This document shows positions 1 through 11,458 of a stretch of DNA of 64,000 nucleotides, one piece after another. Made by a program: the position numbers and the translations under genes. Numbering within the stretch: the first letter of the stretch is position 1; every line of letters begins with the position of its first letter. Source of the DNA: Apus apus (taxonomy: Eukaryota; Chordata; Aves; Apodiformes; Apodidae); contig NC_067312.1 in the NCBI RefSeq assembly GCF_020740795.1, positions 53,897,905-53,961,904 of the forward strand, written 5' to 3'. The notes beneath the pieces are model-generated. The model had not been told where the DNA came from, did no database searches, and saw nothing but the letters and a program-made list of their open reading frames with translations.

Positions 1-3000
1 TCCAGAGTTTTATCAACCATATCCATCCAAAAAACAGCATGTAATTACATTACCACCATCTTGTGAACCCAGGAGTTGCCGAGACCATAAAATTGTGCAT
101 CCAAGCTTGGTAAGCTGTAGTACTGCCTGTTCACATTCAAAATATTGAAGGAGACCTGTAGTCTAAAGCAGAATTTTTTTAACTTCAATGATAGACACAA
201 GTTTCCCTGTGTCGGAATGTGGCTTATAACAAGACACCTACATGGTTTCAATTCATGACAGCTTTCTAAATTAAAAAAAAAAAAAGAGGTCTGTAGCCTG
301 TTGCTACCTTTTGAATAAGGAATGATTCTTCTTTCATGGTGCAAGTCTTACTCAGATCAAAAAGCTCAAATAACATTTTCATTATAATGTTTCCCTTCTG
401 TCTTGCCCATGCTTGTAGCTCAAAGCAAGGTTAGATAATCAATACACATGAACAGCTGTTAAAACACCTGACTTAAGCTCAATCATCCAGCCTTGTATGT
501 AAAACAAGAAACAAAAGCACTGGAAGTTGTGAAGTGTACATGGATACTTAAGCAAAGAACTATAAGTTTTTTGGTGTGGTTTTTTTTGTGTGCTTTTTTG
601 TTTGTTTGGGTATATTTTCAGAAGTGAAATCACAGGGAATTTCCTTCCTTATATTTTAATCATGATTTTCACTGGCTTTTTCCAGCCCACAGAAAATCCA
701 CCCTAACCATCGGAACTTCATTCTAATGGAAGCCCAATTGGACAAAATGGCACATCACAAGGAAGACTAATTGTGTTATTTTGCAAAATACTGCTGCATT
801 GGAAGAAAAATTCTCCACTAAAAAGAACAAAGGACTGATATTAACATTAAACCCATACCACAGACTTTAAGACTTGCAGGAACTGGAAATCACAGTCCTA
901 ACCTCCACAGGAAGGAAGAAAAATTCACATCTATCTCAGAGTGGTTCCTTCTAAATTGAGGGACAAGTACAAGCAAAACTACGCAGTGAGAAGGAAAACC
1001 CATTATCTGGAAGAAAAAACAAGGTTAAATGGGTTCTGAGTGTATTAGGAAATTGTAATTTATTCAAAGTCTTGGGGAAAGTGATGCTGAAATGGCAAAG
1101 TTCCACTGCTTTGTCCACTACCTCTGCACTGTCTGAAAAGTACCTTTCAGCAACTTCTCTCAGCTATCCCATATGTAAGTCAGCACTAAGGAGTCAATGT
1201 GCTTCATGAAATACAAAAGATACTTGAAGACCTGGCAAGCACCCCACAATTAATATCTCATTGGGTTATAACATGGATAGTGAAATATGTCTCTGACTGT
1301 TCACTTGAGGCAGCACATTTCTCAACATATTCTGAAGGACAACTGTTCCTCACTCCATGTCATCACTGCCTTCTACTGACAAGACTTAAGAGTTGTTCTA
1401 CACAAATTCTTTAAGTTGAACCAAGATACCACTACCCCATTTCATATAAAATCAAGAATTGTGAACTTCACAGAATAGGAATTATATACTCGGGAATTAA
1501 AGACAAAACCATAGCATATTTAAAAGTTAACCAGTATACAGCTGAATTACTTGAGAAAGATTAAAACTGTATTTTAAACAGAAATTATAGCATGAAGTTA
1601 TTTTCCCAATGCAACTATCTTTAGCACATGTATCAAGAAACATAACTCAAATACAAAGTGTTTCAAAATAAGTAATTGAAAGGACTAAAATAAATATTTC
1701 TATCCAGTTAATTTCACTTGATAGCTTACAGAGAGAAATGAAACTTCTTAAAGATTATTTTTCTGTTAGCATGATCTCTCTTCTAGAAAAGTTAACAACT
1801 AAAATAGGATACCTATTGATACTTTCATCTTTACTACTAGCCTACAAAACTCAAAAGCAGTACTTGAGAAGGAAACTGAAGTCACACTTACTGGCAGTAG
1901 AGTATTTGTAGGGATATTGCATTACGAATTAAGTGGCAGTAAAAACTACTGATGAAGTTCTAATTTTTAATATACTAAAACTGCTTAAAAACATTGGCTA
2001 ATCTAACCAAACATGTAACCTAAAACTTGCAGAAGATCCCTTCATCCTTTCAATCTTATAAGAGATGGAAAAGTATCAGGCTTTGTTCCATGGACCACCA
2101 TAAAGATTAATTTTTCTATTTTCATAGAAGGATCTCTAAATAGAGGTTCTCTATTTTTATATATTCTTTTTTTACTTTGTCAATAATACATATGAGATAA
2201 TTTATGAACTGCAGCTGTTTCTACCATCCCATCAATGCTACAATTACTTGACTTTACAAAAAATTCTCAGTGGAAACATTCAAAGAAGAATATGATTTTA
2301 TTTAAAGACTGAATAATTTTTAAATACATAAGCAGTTTTGTCAATATCTTATTTAGCCATCAAATCATTACCTTGCCATTCACTTGTTTTCTAAAAAGTA
2401 GTAGTATTAAATGCTCATGCAGCATACAGCTAACAGGCCTCTCTCTTAAATTAGCTAGCTACCAAAGCTGTACAATTATTAAAAAAAAAAAATCAACTTT
2501 TTTGTCATTTTGGACCTTGAAAGTACATGTCATAGGATATGCTATTTTCATATCAGTTTACCCTCTCATTGGAGTAGAGTTATGAGACAGAATTGAGGAA
2601 AGAGGTTCTGTAATTCATCGATGACCTTTCATATTGGCAGTCTCAATGAACTCTGACAGACCAGTAGTCAGGTTCTATTCCTTCTACAGCATAGGTGGAG
2701 ACCAAGAAATTTCCTGTACTTTCTTGTCCATTGTCTTCAAGTGTCACCATTAGCAGATAAAGAAGCACGTGGTCTAGCAGAAGAGAAACTTTGTCTAACA
2801 CAGGCAAAAATGAAAGCTTACAGAAGCTAGCACTCAAACAATAACATCTGCAAGGTTGTTTGTCTATAAAAGCACGGCAGCTCTGGGAGCAAGACATGAG
2901 AAATTTCTGAAAACTACTGCTAAGACTGCTGTGGCCATCTGCTCACCCTCGAGGTCAAATGTGCAGGCTACATTGATCCTTAAATGACTAAGGACCATTT

Positions 3001-6000
3001 CAGTCCCTCAACTATCTGGTAAGATTTATAAAGGAATCCTAATATTCCTGAATAAATGGGATGTCACATGATGCAGCAAAAGTCAGCATAAAAAGTCATA
3101 CTCTTCACATGAACAGCAATGGATCTGACAGAAACTACAGTTTAAGCCACCCTCATCTAACCTTATAAAAAACATGTCAGTAAGTGTTTGGAGAACCCTT
3201 AACACATGTAGCTGGACTGGATGTATGCAGATGTCCTGGTGAAAGCAGATGCCCAGGTTCTGATGGAGACAAGTACAGAATACTGAGAATACAAGTACAG
3301 AATAATGGCAGACTAGCAAGTGACTTATGGCCATACAAGAGAGTGCTCTCTGTCACAAGAGTGTGAGACAACTACATTTGCTAATATTTACTAATTACAT
3401 ATGCAATCAGTGATTATTTTACTCAGAATTGTGTTGCTGTCTGTGCGCTTTAGTAGAGGATCCTGAAATATCATGACATCTGCTCAAGCCAGCATCATAT
3501 GAAGGGCAAGTAGGGATTAAATGGAAAGGCCTCAACCCATTTCCACTGAAATGTCTCAACTCTAATGAGCTACTGAAATGCCAAGTAGAAAAGGCAGGAG
3601 ACCATAATCTAGGAACACTCAGCCCATCCTGCAACATGCTTGGTCGTGCATTCAGAGGTAGTATCAGTGGTAGAGATGGTCACCAGCCTGTCCCCAAACA
3701 TCACTCTCAGCTTCCTGCAGCAGCACACCACTTTCAGTTAGCCCAGTCCAACCCCCAGCGTAACACTCTGCAAAACAAATAGGGAAGCACATCCAAACTA
3801 ACTGTGCAGCTAACATTTCTGCTTACAGCATGACCAAATGCACACCTACATCCACACAGTCAGGCAGCACATTACAGAGCTGGAAAGAGTTGCAGGGTGC
3901 AAGAACAACTAAACTTATGCTGCCATATGACACTGCATAATGGTAACCCACAGACTCTATTCACACCAACTGAAAACAAAGCCGTCTCGCAGAAGAAGCT
4001 GTCTGCATTGGCAGATCACACACCGTTCACCATGGATTTGCAAACCAAATTCAGAAAGTAGCACTTGTCTTTCTAGTAGGGAATTTGACATGAAAGGATT
4101 CACTTAGAAGAAAAACAGATTCTGTACTTGTGAGCAAAGAAGGGAATGTTTAGAAGCCACAGTTATGCAAGCATGTATCAAAAGGTGTCAAACAGGTTCA
4201 GAGCACGAAGATAAAATTCAATTTCAGCAACAAAATAAGTCCTGAGCTAAACACAGACACATTCCAAATTGAAGTCTGTAGACAGCAGGAGAGACTGGGA
4301 ATTCTGTGTTTTATATAAATGTCATGTTTATACTGTATATATCCTAAGGGTTGCTTTAGCCCAGCTATGTTCTCCAGGAAGCCTTACCCCCTAGCAAAAG
4401 CAAGCAGTTAGACCAAATTTCAGTGAATGAAATACAAAGCTAACTACATAAAATAAAACCATAATACTGAGACAAGCATGGAAAACAAAGCTGTGGTTAT
4501 AGATAATGTCTTGAGAACACTAGACACAGAGCATGTCACCATTTGATTTAAATAATCTAAACTGGCATCTTCCCCCTGACATTTTAGAAAGCCTGTCTCA
4601 GATCCTGGTAAACACTAGGCTGCTGCCAAAGTAAAGTATGAAATACTTGTTTCAGAACCAAGAACTAAACAGAAGATACATCTAAAACACAGCTTCTTGT
4701 CTTTCCTCTCCTTTGTTCTCTGGAAACTGCTGCGGTCACACCTGCCAGGAGTGTCACAGTAACAGCAGCACCAGACAGCTCGTTCAGTGCTCACCTTGCA
4801 GTCACACCATACCCAGGTCTTACATTTTGCTCAACTCTGACTGCATTTTCTGTAAAAACACTGAAGGTTAAAGTTCAGGGCAGAACAGGACGTGACATTT
4901 AGTACTGTCTCAAGTGCAATTCACTACCTAAAAAACTGCCCAGCTTGGTCTGAGATCATATGCCAAAAGTGCTTAAGCATTAAAGTAACAACTAATTTGC
5001 CCTTAAGAAGATAAAGCAGAGGTGAAGACCAATGTCCTGTTGTTTCACACAGACAAATCTCTGTAAGTTTAACTAAATTATCTAATCGTGAGGAATAAGT
5101 TTTTCTTCTGTGCTGGCCACTCATATTTCAATAAAAAACTACTCAGGAAAAAAAATTAATCAATTAATCTATTTTTAAAGCTACTTAAATACAAGGCAAC
5201 TAGAAGTACAGAAAATAACTTCAATAACAAACGGAGCTCTGAACAGACCTTTGGCATAAGTAACCTAAAGATCAGCCACCTGAATAAAATCATCTACCTG
5301 TACAAAATCACATTTAAGATTTTTGAAAAAATCCAAATTTCTGCTGATTTCTAAGTCGCAGCACTTAATTTAAAACAAACTGACAAACAGCATGTCCAGA
5401 TGCCTACCCAAAAAAACACTGACACTGAAAACTGCCCAGACATACACCTGATCTATTTAACTTCCGTACTCCAGCAAATTCTACATGCAGAACAGGATCA
5501 ACCTCCTGACACTTGTGTTTAAAGAGAACATACTTGACTGCATTTCACCAACTTCCAGCAAACGAAAGAGGCACAGGCAAACCAGCCCGCTTGGCATCAT
5601 ACTGTACGCTTTTTAAAGACAGATACCTATGTGCGTGCAACACCGTATTTCCACGAGACCTTAAACATATTATAAATTCCTCTTGGTGCTGTGCCAACCC
5701 GTCGAAAGTGTTTCAAATCCTGAAGCAAATGAGGAAGTTGCCAGACGACGCGAGGGCACCGGAGCTCCAGAAGCGGAGTAAGGACAGGAGAGCGCTGCTC
5801 CTCCTGCACCTGCCCTCGAGGAGCGCCGGGCGTGACGCCTCCGTCTCCCCGGAGCGCCCAGGGCCGGGCCCTCAGGGGCCGGGAGCCCCGCGGGGCGGCC
5901 CGGGGGACGCCAGGCCCGCACCGCCAGGCCCGCACGCGGCCTGCCCGGCGGGAAGCGTCCCGGCCCGCCCCGGGGCGACACGGCGGGGGCCGCGGAACCC

Positions 6001-6105
6001 CGCGGGGACACGCAGGCCGGCCCAGCCCCGCAGCCTCCGGGCCCGCCCCGCACGGCCCGGCCCGGCCCCGCGCGCGGCCTGCGGCAGCCGCCCGCTCTTT
6101 CTTAC
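1..6105 (-). other. GAK: GAK intron 1 (5' part); no further exon seen
   Basis: This stretch follows the GAK exon 1 donor on the minus strand, so it should be the beginning of GAK intron 1. I looked for the next expected exon, which continues the kinase glycine-rich loop after AEG, and did not find it. Most of the region is AT-rich with no recognisable coding exon or repeat. The CpG island covers its right edge from about 5.75 kb. The rest of GAK would lie to the left of the window. Confidence 0.6.
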
Positions 6106-6247
6106 CCTCCGCGATCACCCGCTTGATGCGCAGCTTCATATCGCCCATCTCCACCGTCTGACCCACGAAATCGTTCTGGTCGCGGCTGGCGGCCCCCAGG
6201 GAGCCGGGGCCCGCCAGGAAGTCCAGGGCGGACTGGAAGAGGGACAT
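6106..6247 (-). CDS. GAK: GAK exon 1 (cyclin G-associated kinase), N-terminal coding exon
   Basis: GAK is a Ser/Thr kinase of the NAK family with auxilin-like PTEN/C2 and J domains. It works with HSC70 to uncoat clathrin-coated vesicles and phosphorylates adaptor subunits at the Golgi and plasma membrane. This exon encodes 47 codons plus one base, starting MSLFQSALDFLAGPGSLG and ending with KRVIAEG just before the ATP-binding loop. It closely matches the N-terminus known for vertebrate GAK. The ATG at 6245-6247 sits in a strong CpG island, and the exon ends at GGAGG followed by GTAAG, a good donor. The remaining exons lie outside the window to the left. A processed copy is unlikely because a proper donor and a CpG-island promoter are present. 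Confidence 0.93.
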
Positions 6248-6498
6248 GGCCGCGGCCGCCGCGGCCGGCACTGCCCGGCGGGGGGAGAGGGGCGGCGGCA
6301 GGAGAAGCGAGCGGAGCGGGCGGGCCGAGCCAGCCAAGCTACCGACCGCAGCGGCGGGAGCCCGCCCCTCGGCCGCCCCTGCCCCGCTCCGGGCTCTGCT
6401 TCCGCCCGCGCCGCGTCACTTATGAGCTCACGGCACCGCCTCCTCCGGGCCGCCCCGCCGCACGGGCCTGCCGGGCCGGCCCGCTCCGCCCCGAGCCC

Positions 6499-6655
6499 CG
6501 GCACCGCCCCCGGGAGCCCCGGTACCGCCCCCGGGAGCCCCGGCACCGCCCCCGGGAGCCCCGCCTGGCACCGCCCCCGGGAGCCCCGCCTGGCACCGCC
6601 CCCGGGAGCCCCGCCTGGCACCGCCCCCGGGAGCCCCGCCTGGCACCGCCCCGGG
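6499..6655. repeat. GC-rich minisatellite (21-bp units, then 25-bp units)
   Basis: The unit GCACCGCCCCCGGGAGCCCC plus G repeats about three times at 21 bp. It then appears as a 25-bp form with CCTG added, about four times, with one T variant. It lies about 250 bp upstream of the GAK start. The C/G runs could form G-quadruplexes on the minus strand. Confidence 0.85.
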
Positions 6656-6992
6656 CCCTGCCGGGCCTCCCGCCGCAGGGGCGCGGCCTGGGCAGGGGGG
6701 GATGCGGTTCAGCCGCTTCCCGCCCTGCTGGCGCTCGGGGCGCGGCGGTTTCCAGCAGGTCACGTTCCCGCTGCCGGGGGCTCGGCCTGCACGGACGGAC
6801 GGCACCGGGGCAGCTCCCGCCCGTCTCGCGGGGAGCGCTGCTGTGTCCCCTCCGCTCTGTACGTCCGCATCTTCCACCTCCCTGGCGTTTGCTTCCAGCC
6901 CCCGCGCTGCCGGCACCCTGCTGCCGGCCCCCGAACGGCCGGAGAGCGCGGTGGTGGTTCCTGTGTCACGGCCCGGCAGGGGCAGCGGGAGC

Positions 6993-7425
6993 GGTGCCGG
7001 CTGTAGCAGGAGCGGTGCCGGCTGTAGCAGGAGCGGTGCCGGCTGTAGCAGGACCCGTGCCGGCTGTAGCAGGAGCCGTGCCGGCTGTAGCAGGACCCGT
7101 GCCGGCTGTAGCAGGAGCGGTGCCGGCTGTAGCAGGACCCGTGCCGGCTGTAGCAGGAGCGGTGCCGGCTGTAGCAGGACCCGTGCCGGCTGTAGCAGGA
7201 CCCGTGCCGGCTGTAGCAGGAGCCGTGCCGGCTGTAGCAGGACCCGTGCCGGCTGTAGCAGGACCCGTGCCGGCTGTAGCAGGAGCGGTGCCGGCTGTAG
7301 CAGGACCCGTGCCGGCTGTAGCAGGAGCCGTGCCGGCTGTAGCAGGAGCGGTGCCGGCTGTAGCAGGACCCGTGCCGGCTGTAGCAGGACCCGTGCCGGC
7401 TGTAGCAGGACCCGTGCCGGCTGTG
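6993..7425. repeat. 21-bp minisatellite in the GAK upstream region
   Basis: There are about 20 tandem copies of a 21-bp unit with the core GTGCCGGCTGTAGCAGGA followed by one of three endings (GCG, CCC or GCC). Because 21 is divisible by three and the unit lacks stops in several frames, it gives long spurious repetitive peptides on both strands. It starts about 750 bp upstream of the GAK ATG, within the CpG island. The arrangement of variant units should make it a polymorphic VNTR. Confidence 0.93.
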
Positions 7426-7450
7426 CCCGCGCAGCGCCGGGCTGACTCCC

Positions 7451-10400
7451 TCCGTGCGCACCCCCGGGTCCCCCACTGCCAAGGCCCGTCTGCTGCCTGT
7501 GGCCTGGGACAGCAGGTGACTAAAAGCAAGGCCGTCTCAAGACATTCTGTTTCAGAAAGAATACTGCTTGCTAAGACTCTCCTTCAAGAAGTCACATTTC
7601 TTAGCTATTGCCACCTGCTCCCCGCCAGCAGCCATCCCTGTGAGAGGATGCCAGACATCCCCACCTTCCGTAAGATTTCAGGTGGCTGCACTTACTTTCT
7701 CCTGCACGGGTTAAATATTTTAAAGTCGTTTTTCTCAGTCAACTTCTATAAACTAAGAACTTGCTGTTCCCTACGTAGCTGTGACAAGTTCAAGGGCACA
7801 GCAACTTGTGCTTCCCTCTCTGTTCTGTAATGCCTCACTAATCAAGAAGTGTAGTCTTAAAGGCTGGTAGATTTGTACAGGGATCCTATGGTCTCGTATG
7901 TTTTATCAAAAAAAAAACAAACTGATATTGTTAAAGTGAGATCATATAGAGAATGTACTCCTACCTGTAACAGAGGTCAGCTGCTCTTTTTCAATTCTTT
8001 GTAAGCAAACCTCAGTTGCCATCACAAATCGTACCACTATCACCACTGTGAGAAGAACAGGCTGTATTCAGAGCAGGAGCATCCTACCTTCAAGCCCATT
8101 TTGGTTTCTGGCTTTTCCAATTATTTTTTTCAGGCTAAGGTTATTTTGGGTGAACAAATGCTGTTTGTTGTTCACCATACTGTTCTGCTGCTTGTACCGT
8201 GTGCCTCCGTCCTTCTCTTCAAAGACTCATCCATACAAGGCCACCAGACAAGAAACAGAATCTTTTATGAGGAACCACAGAAGCCATCCTTCTTTGTTTG
8301 ATGGTTTGGATTTTGTGTTGGTAACTTTCTTACTCCCAAAAGGAGGGCTCTGTCACAGATTGAATATGAAGCAACTAAAATTCATACCTCAGCTTAAATT
8401 AGGACTGACATCTCTTCTGGATCTCCAGTTACATGGGCTAAAATGACCTCCTTCTTGGGTTTAGTTGTTGTTGAGTTTGGTTTTAGGTTTTTTTTGCTTA
8501 TCAGCTTTAACATAACCAGTTCCCCGGCTTTTCCACTGCTCACCTCAGCCCAGAAGAGACATCCCACAGGCTAGAAGAAACAGCTGAGGATGATACAACA
8601 GCAGGACTGTTTGTTTCTTTCAGCAGCAGTACAGGGTTCTGCCTGCCTGAAATGCCCTTAAACCTATTGTCTGAGAATCTTGATTCTCTTACCAATGTGT
8701 ATATTTTTAATGTATAAAAATTAGCAAATAGAATTCCATGATTGAAAATTGACTGTATTTAAAACTGTGCAGTTTTACTACTTACACAAGAGAAACTGAA
8801 ATTGACTAGTGATAATGGATCTTAGCACAAAAATTCCAAAATTTCAGTAAAAAAATTGTATGCAGATAAACATCAGGTGCGAGGTGTGGTACTAAAAGCT
8901 CAGCTTAAAGATTTCCACAGTTGCTCTGGTTGCTTGAAATTTATCAAATAGGACAGTCAGAGTTTACAGTGGGAGTTTATCCTAAGAAAGGCTGCAGGAG
9001 CAGATAACTACCTGTTACACATAAAGGAAGCATAAGGGAAAATTCAGAATAAGAAGCAAGAATATTACACTTGAAAAAAATCAGAATGGATTTAGCACTC
9101 TAACTTCTATAGGAATGGTAGGAGGAGACCCTTGACAGAGATGCTGCTTTTCTGGCCAAAAAGTTTAAAATAAGGCCTGGGTAACTTACTTATTTGTCTT
9201 TTTAAATATTAAGGACTATACTGAAGAGGTCAAGCAGAGCACTAAGTAAGACCTTATTATTAACTGCTGAGGCAAGTGTGTGGCAAAATGGTCCAGTTTT
9301 TGGCCAAAAAGAGTTATGGCCTATGGATTTTATTTTTTTAAAAAAGTTCTTAAAAGCAGTAAAGCTTATCCATTTATAGGCTGGCATCACCCCTGTTGAA
9401 AAGCAGAGGAAAACAAGGTTGTGCCATCTGTTACTAATTTGCATCCCAGTTCTGACAGCCATACTGGGCTGCTGCAGGATGGTTGAGCTTCTGATGAAAA
9501 ATCTCTGGTCCATCCTTGCCATTTTAACTCTCATCCCGTCCTCTTCCCTCTACAGCCTTACCCAGCATAAGCTAAGATTCATTCTGACCAAAAATCTTGA
9601 GTGAGGAAGGTGGTAAAGAATGGATTTCCTTTTGTATGATAAGATCAAGGCAGGGCAGAGCTGCAAACTGCAGAATTATTAAATGAAAAGTTTATTCTAT
9701 CAGCATGTAATAAAGACATGCTCTTTAATTTCCATTCCAGTAATTGCTTTCAGCTCCTTAGGAATTAAGTTAATTAAATAGTAATATATTGGCATTCTAA
9801 TTTGCATCTATTTTTATAGCATTTAATTGAAATATAGCTAGGAAAATGGCATATATAATAATGCCTGCATGGCTCTAGATAGCTTTTATTATGTTCATCA
9901 TATCTGAAAATCTGTTGTAGATATACATCTTGGAAGGAAGATTAAACACATCTCCAAGGTTTGTATTTTTTTAGCACAGGTGCTCTTGTGATGTACTGTG
10001 AAAGCAAGAGTCACAAAGCTAATCCTGACACAAAGCAAACAGAACAGGTTTTTTACCTTTCTTTATTTAATGTATTCCTTTTGCATGCAAAGATCCTTCA
10101 TCTTTTCTGAGACCAGAAAGACAGAAAACAAATTTCAAAGTGGGCAGTTAGGTTTCATTAATTTTCTTCCCTAATTGGCTCGTCTAGGTTTGCATGAAAC
10201 TATGCCCTTTTGTAAGATTTAGACTTCATTCTGCCTCACACAGTCAAGCAAGAATCATCAGCTCTTGGAAGTGCCCATCCAAATTTGCTGCTTGAAAGGT
10301 TAACTCTACATGTTACAGTGTTCATCTGCAATACAGATTTTTCATTCAGTAGCTTTTTTATATTAGCTGAGTATTGGTACAGCCCACTACTTTGTATGAA

Positions 10401-11355
10401 GTCAGAAAACACAGTGTATAAGCTATTGCGGTTCTTCTGATATGCAACTGTATTTTTTTCTACACAGATTGTGAGCCGTTATACTTTGTGATATTTTTAT
10501 AACATATTGCAACTACCTATTTCAAAGACAAGCTTGTTCATTTGATATTATAATAACAGGTTTAATAAAGCAATAGTTGCAACTTTTGAAAATAGTAATA
10601 TTTATATTTATCCCCATATGAAGTCTACATTATAATTTAGCTAAACTTTCAGCCTTGTTCAGTGTAACAAGAGACTTTTTGACTATCAAAATGGTCTCCT
10701 CCTGTGACAAAAAAAAAATAATAGTAATAATAATAATTAAAAAATTAAAAAAAATAAAAGCACCCCAGCTTCTTTCCAAAGCACTATACAACTTTGGAAG
10801 GGTGAAGTATCATGAAGTGAAATTGGTAACTAGCTGGAATTGATAGCTGTAAAAATGAGGCTATAGGTCCAGATACTGAAATCTCTTTCAAGAAGCTATT
10901 ATAGTAAGTTTACAGTACAGTGATCTCTGCAATCTGTTGCCATGTAAATACTGTACCCTGTTCTACTAAGAGTGGACGTTATTCTGACATTTCAACAGTT
11001 TTAGCAAGCTACATTACTATTTCCCAGACAATACTAATTTGAACAAATTTTAATTAAGATTAATGACATATTTTGTGCCTGCATGGCCATATAGCTGCTA
11101 CACTCGATTAGTTTCAGGCACAGAGAGGGTTCAGAGTCCCATGATTAAATTAAAAACTCATCATTAAATAAAAAAAATGTGGAAAAAAGCTCACAAAAGA
11201 ATTGCAGCTTTTTTTCCAGGAGCAGATTTGGTCATGATCAAAGTTAGAATTCAAATGCCATTAATTTTCAGTAGAGAGTGGATATCATCTTTAACCGCTT
11301 GAAATTTACGTGATTATTAAATCACCTGCCAATTACATGAAACATTCTCAAAAGC
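7451..11355. other. Intergenic DNA between GAK and the MAT-like gene 3' end
   Basis: I see no convincing exon, RNA gene or full repeat here. It should contain the 3' UTR of the MAT-like gene, next to 11356. The rest is ordinary AT-rich sequence with small A-rich runs (about 10.71-10.76 kb). Confidence 0.5.
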
Positions 11356-11458
11356 TTAATACACAAGCTTTTTGGGTATTTCCCATGTAAATTCTTCTCT
11401 CCCAAAATGCCCATAGCATGCTGTTTTTTGGTAGATTGGTCTCTTCAAATCCAGCTCC
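11356..11458 (-). CDS. MAT-like exon 9 (terminal coding exon)
   Basis: The first base completes the Arg codon of exon 8. It then encodes [19 protein letters not shown] to PKKLVY and TAA at 11356-11358. Its acceptor AATTAAG lies just behind an uninterrupted run of about 24 T on the coding strand (11471-11494), which acts as the pyrimidine tract. Confidence 0.92.

Larger units (their letters stand above)
5750..7450. promoter_or_regulatory. CpG island / promoter region of GAK
   Basis: The DNA is very GC-rich and dense in CpG, with many GC-box-like runs, and it surrounds the GAK start codon. In mammals GAK shares this kind of island with a divergent partner gene. Here I could not recognise any protein-coding exon on the plus strand. 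The long open frames through the island (for example 5513-7006 plus) are low-complexity GC artefacts. Confidence 0.75.

Noticed and set aside
5513-7006. Long plus-strand open frame (about 497 codons) over the GAK CpG island
   Set aside because: It is a low-complexity Pro/Ala/Gly/Arg product of GC-rich DNA that overlaps GAK exon 1 on the other strand. No domain is recognisable.
6993-7425. CRISPR-like regular repeat
   Set aside because: The units abut with no unique spacers, and the genome is eukaryotic.
6760-7529. Repetitive open frames on both strands in the 21-bp array
   Set aside because: A 21-bp unit without stops yields these in several frames at once. They reflect the repeat and not a gene.
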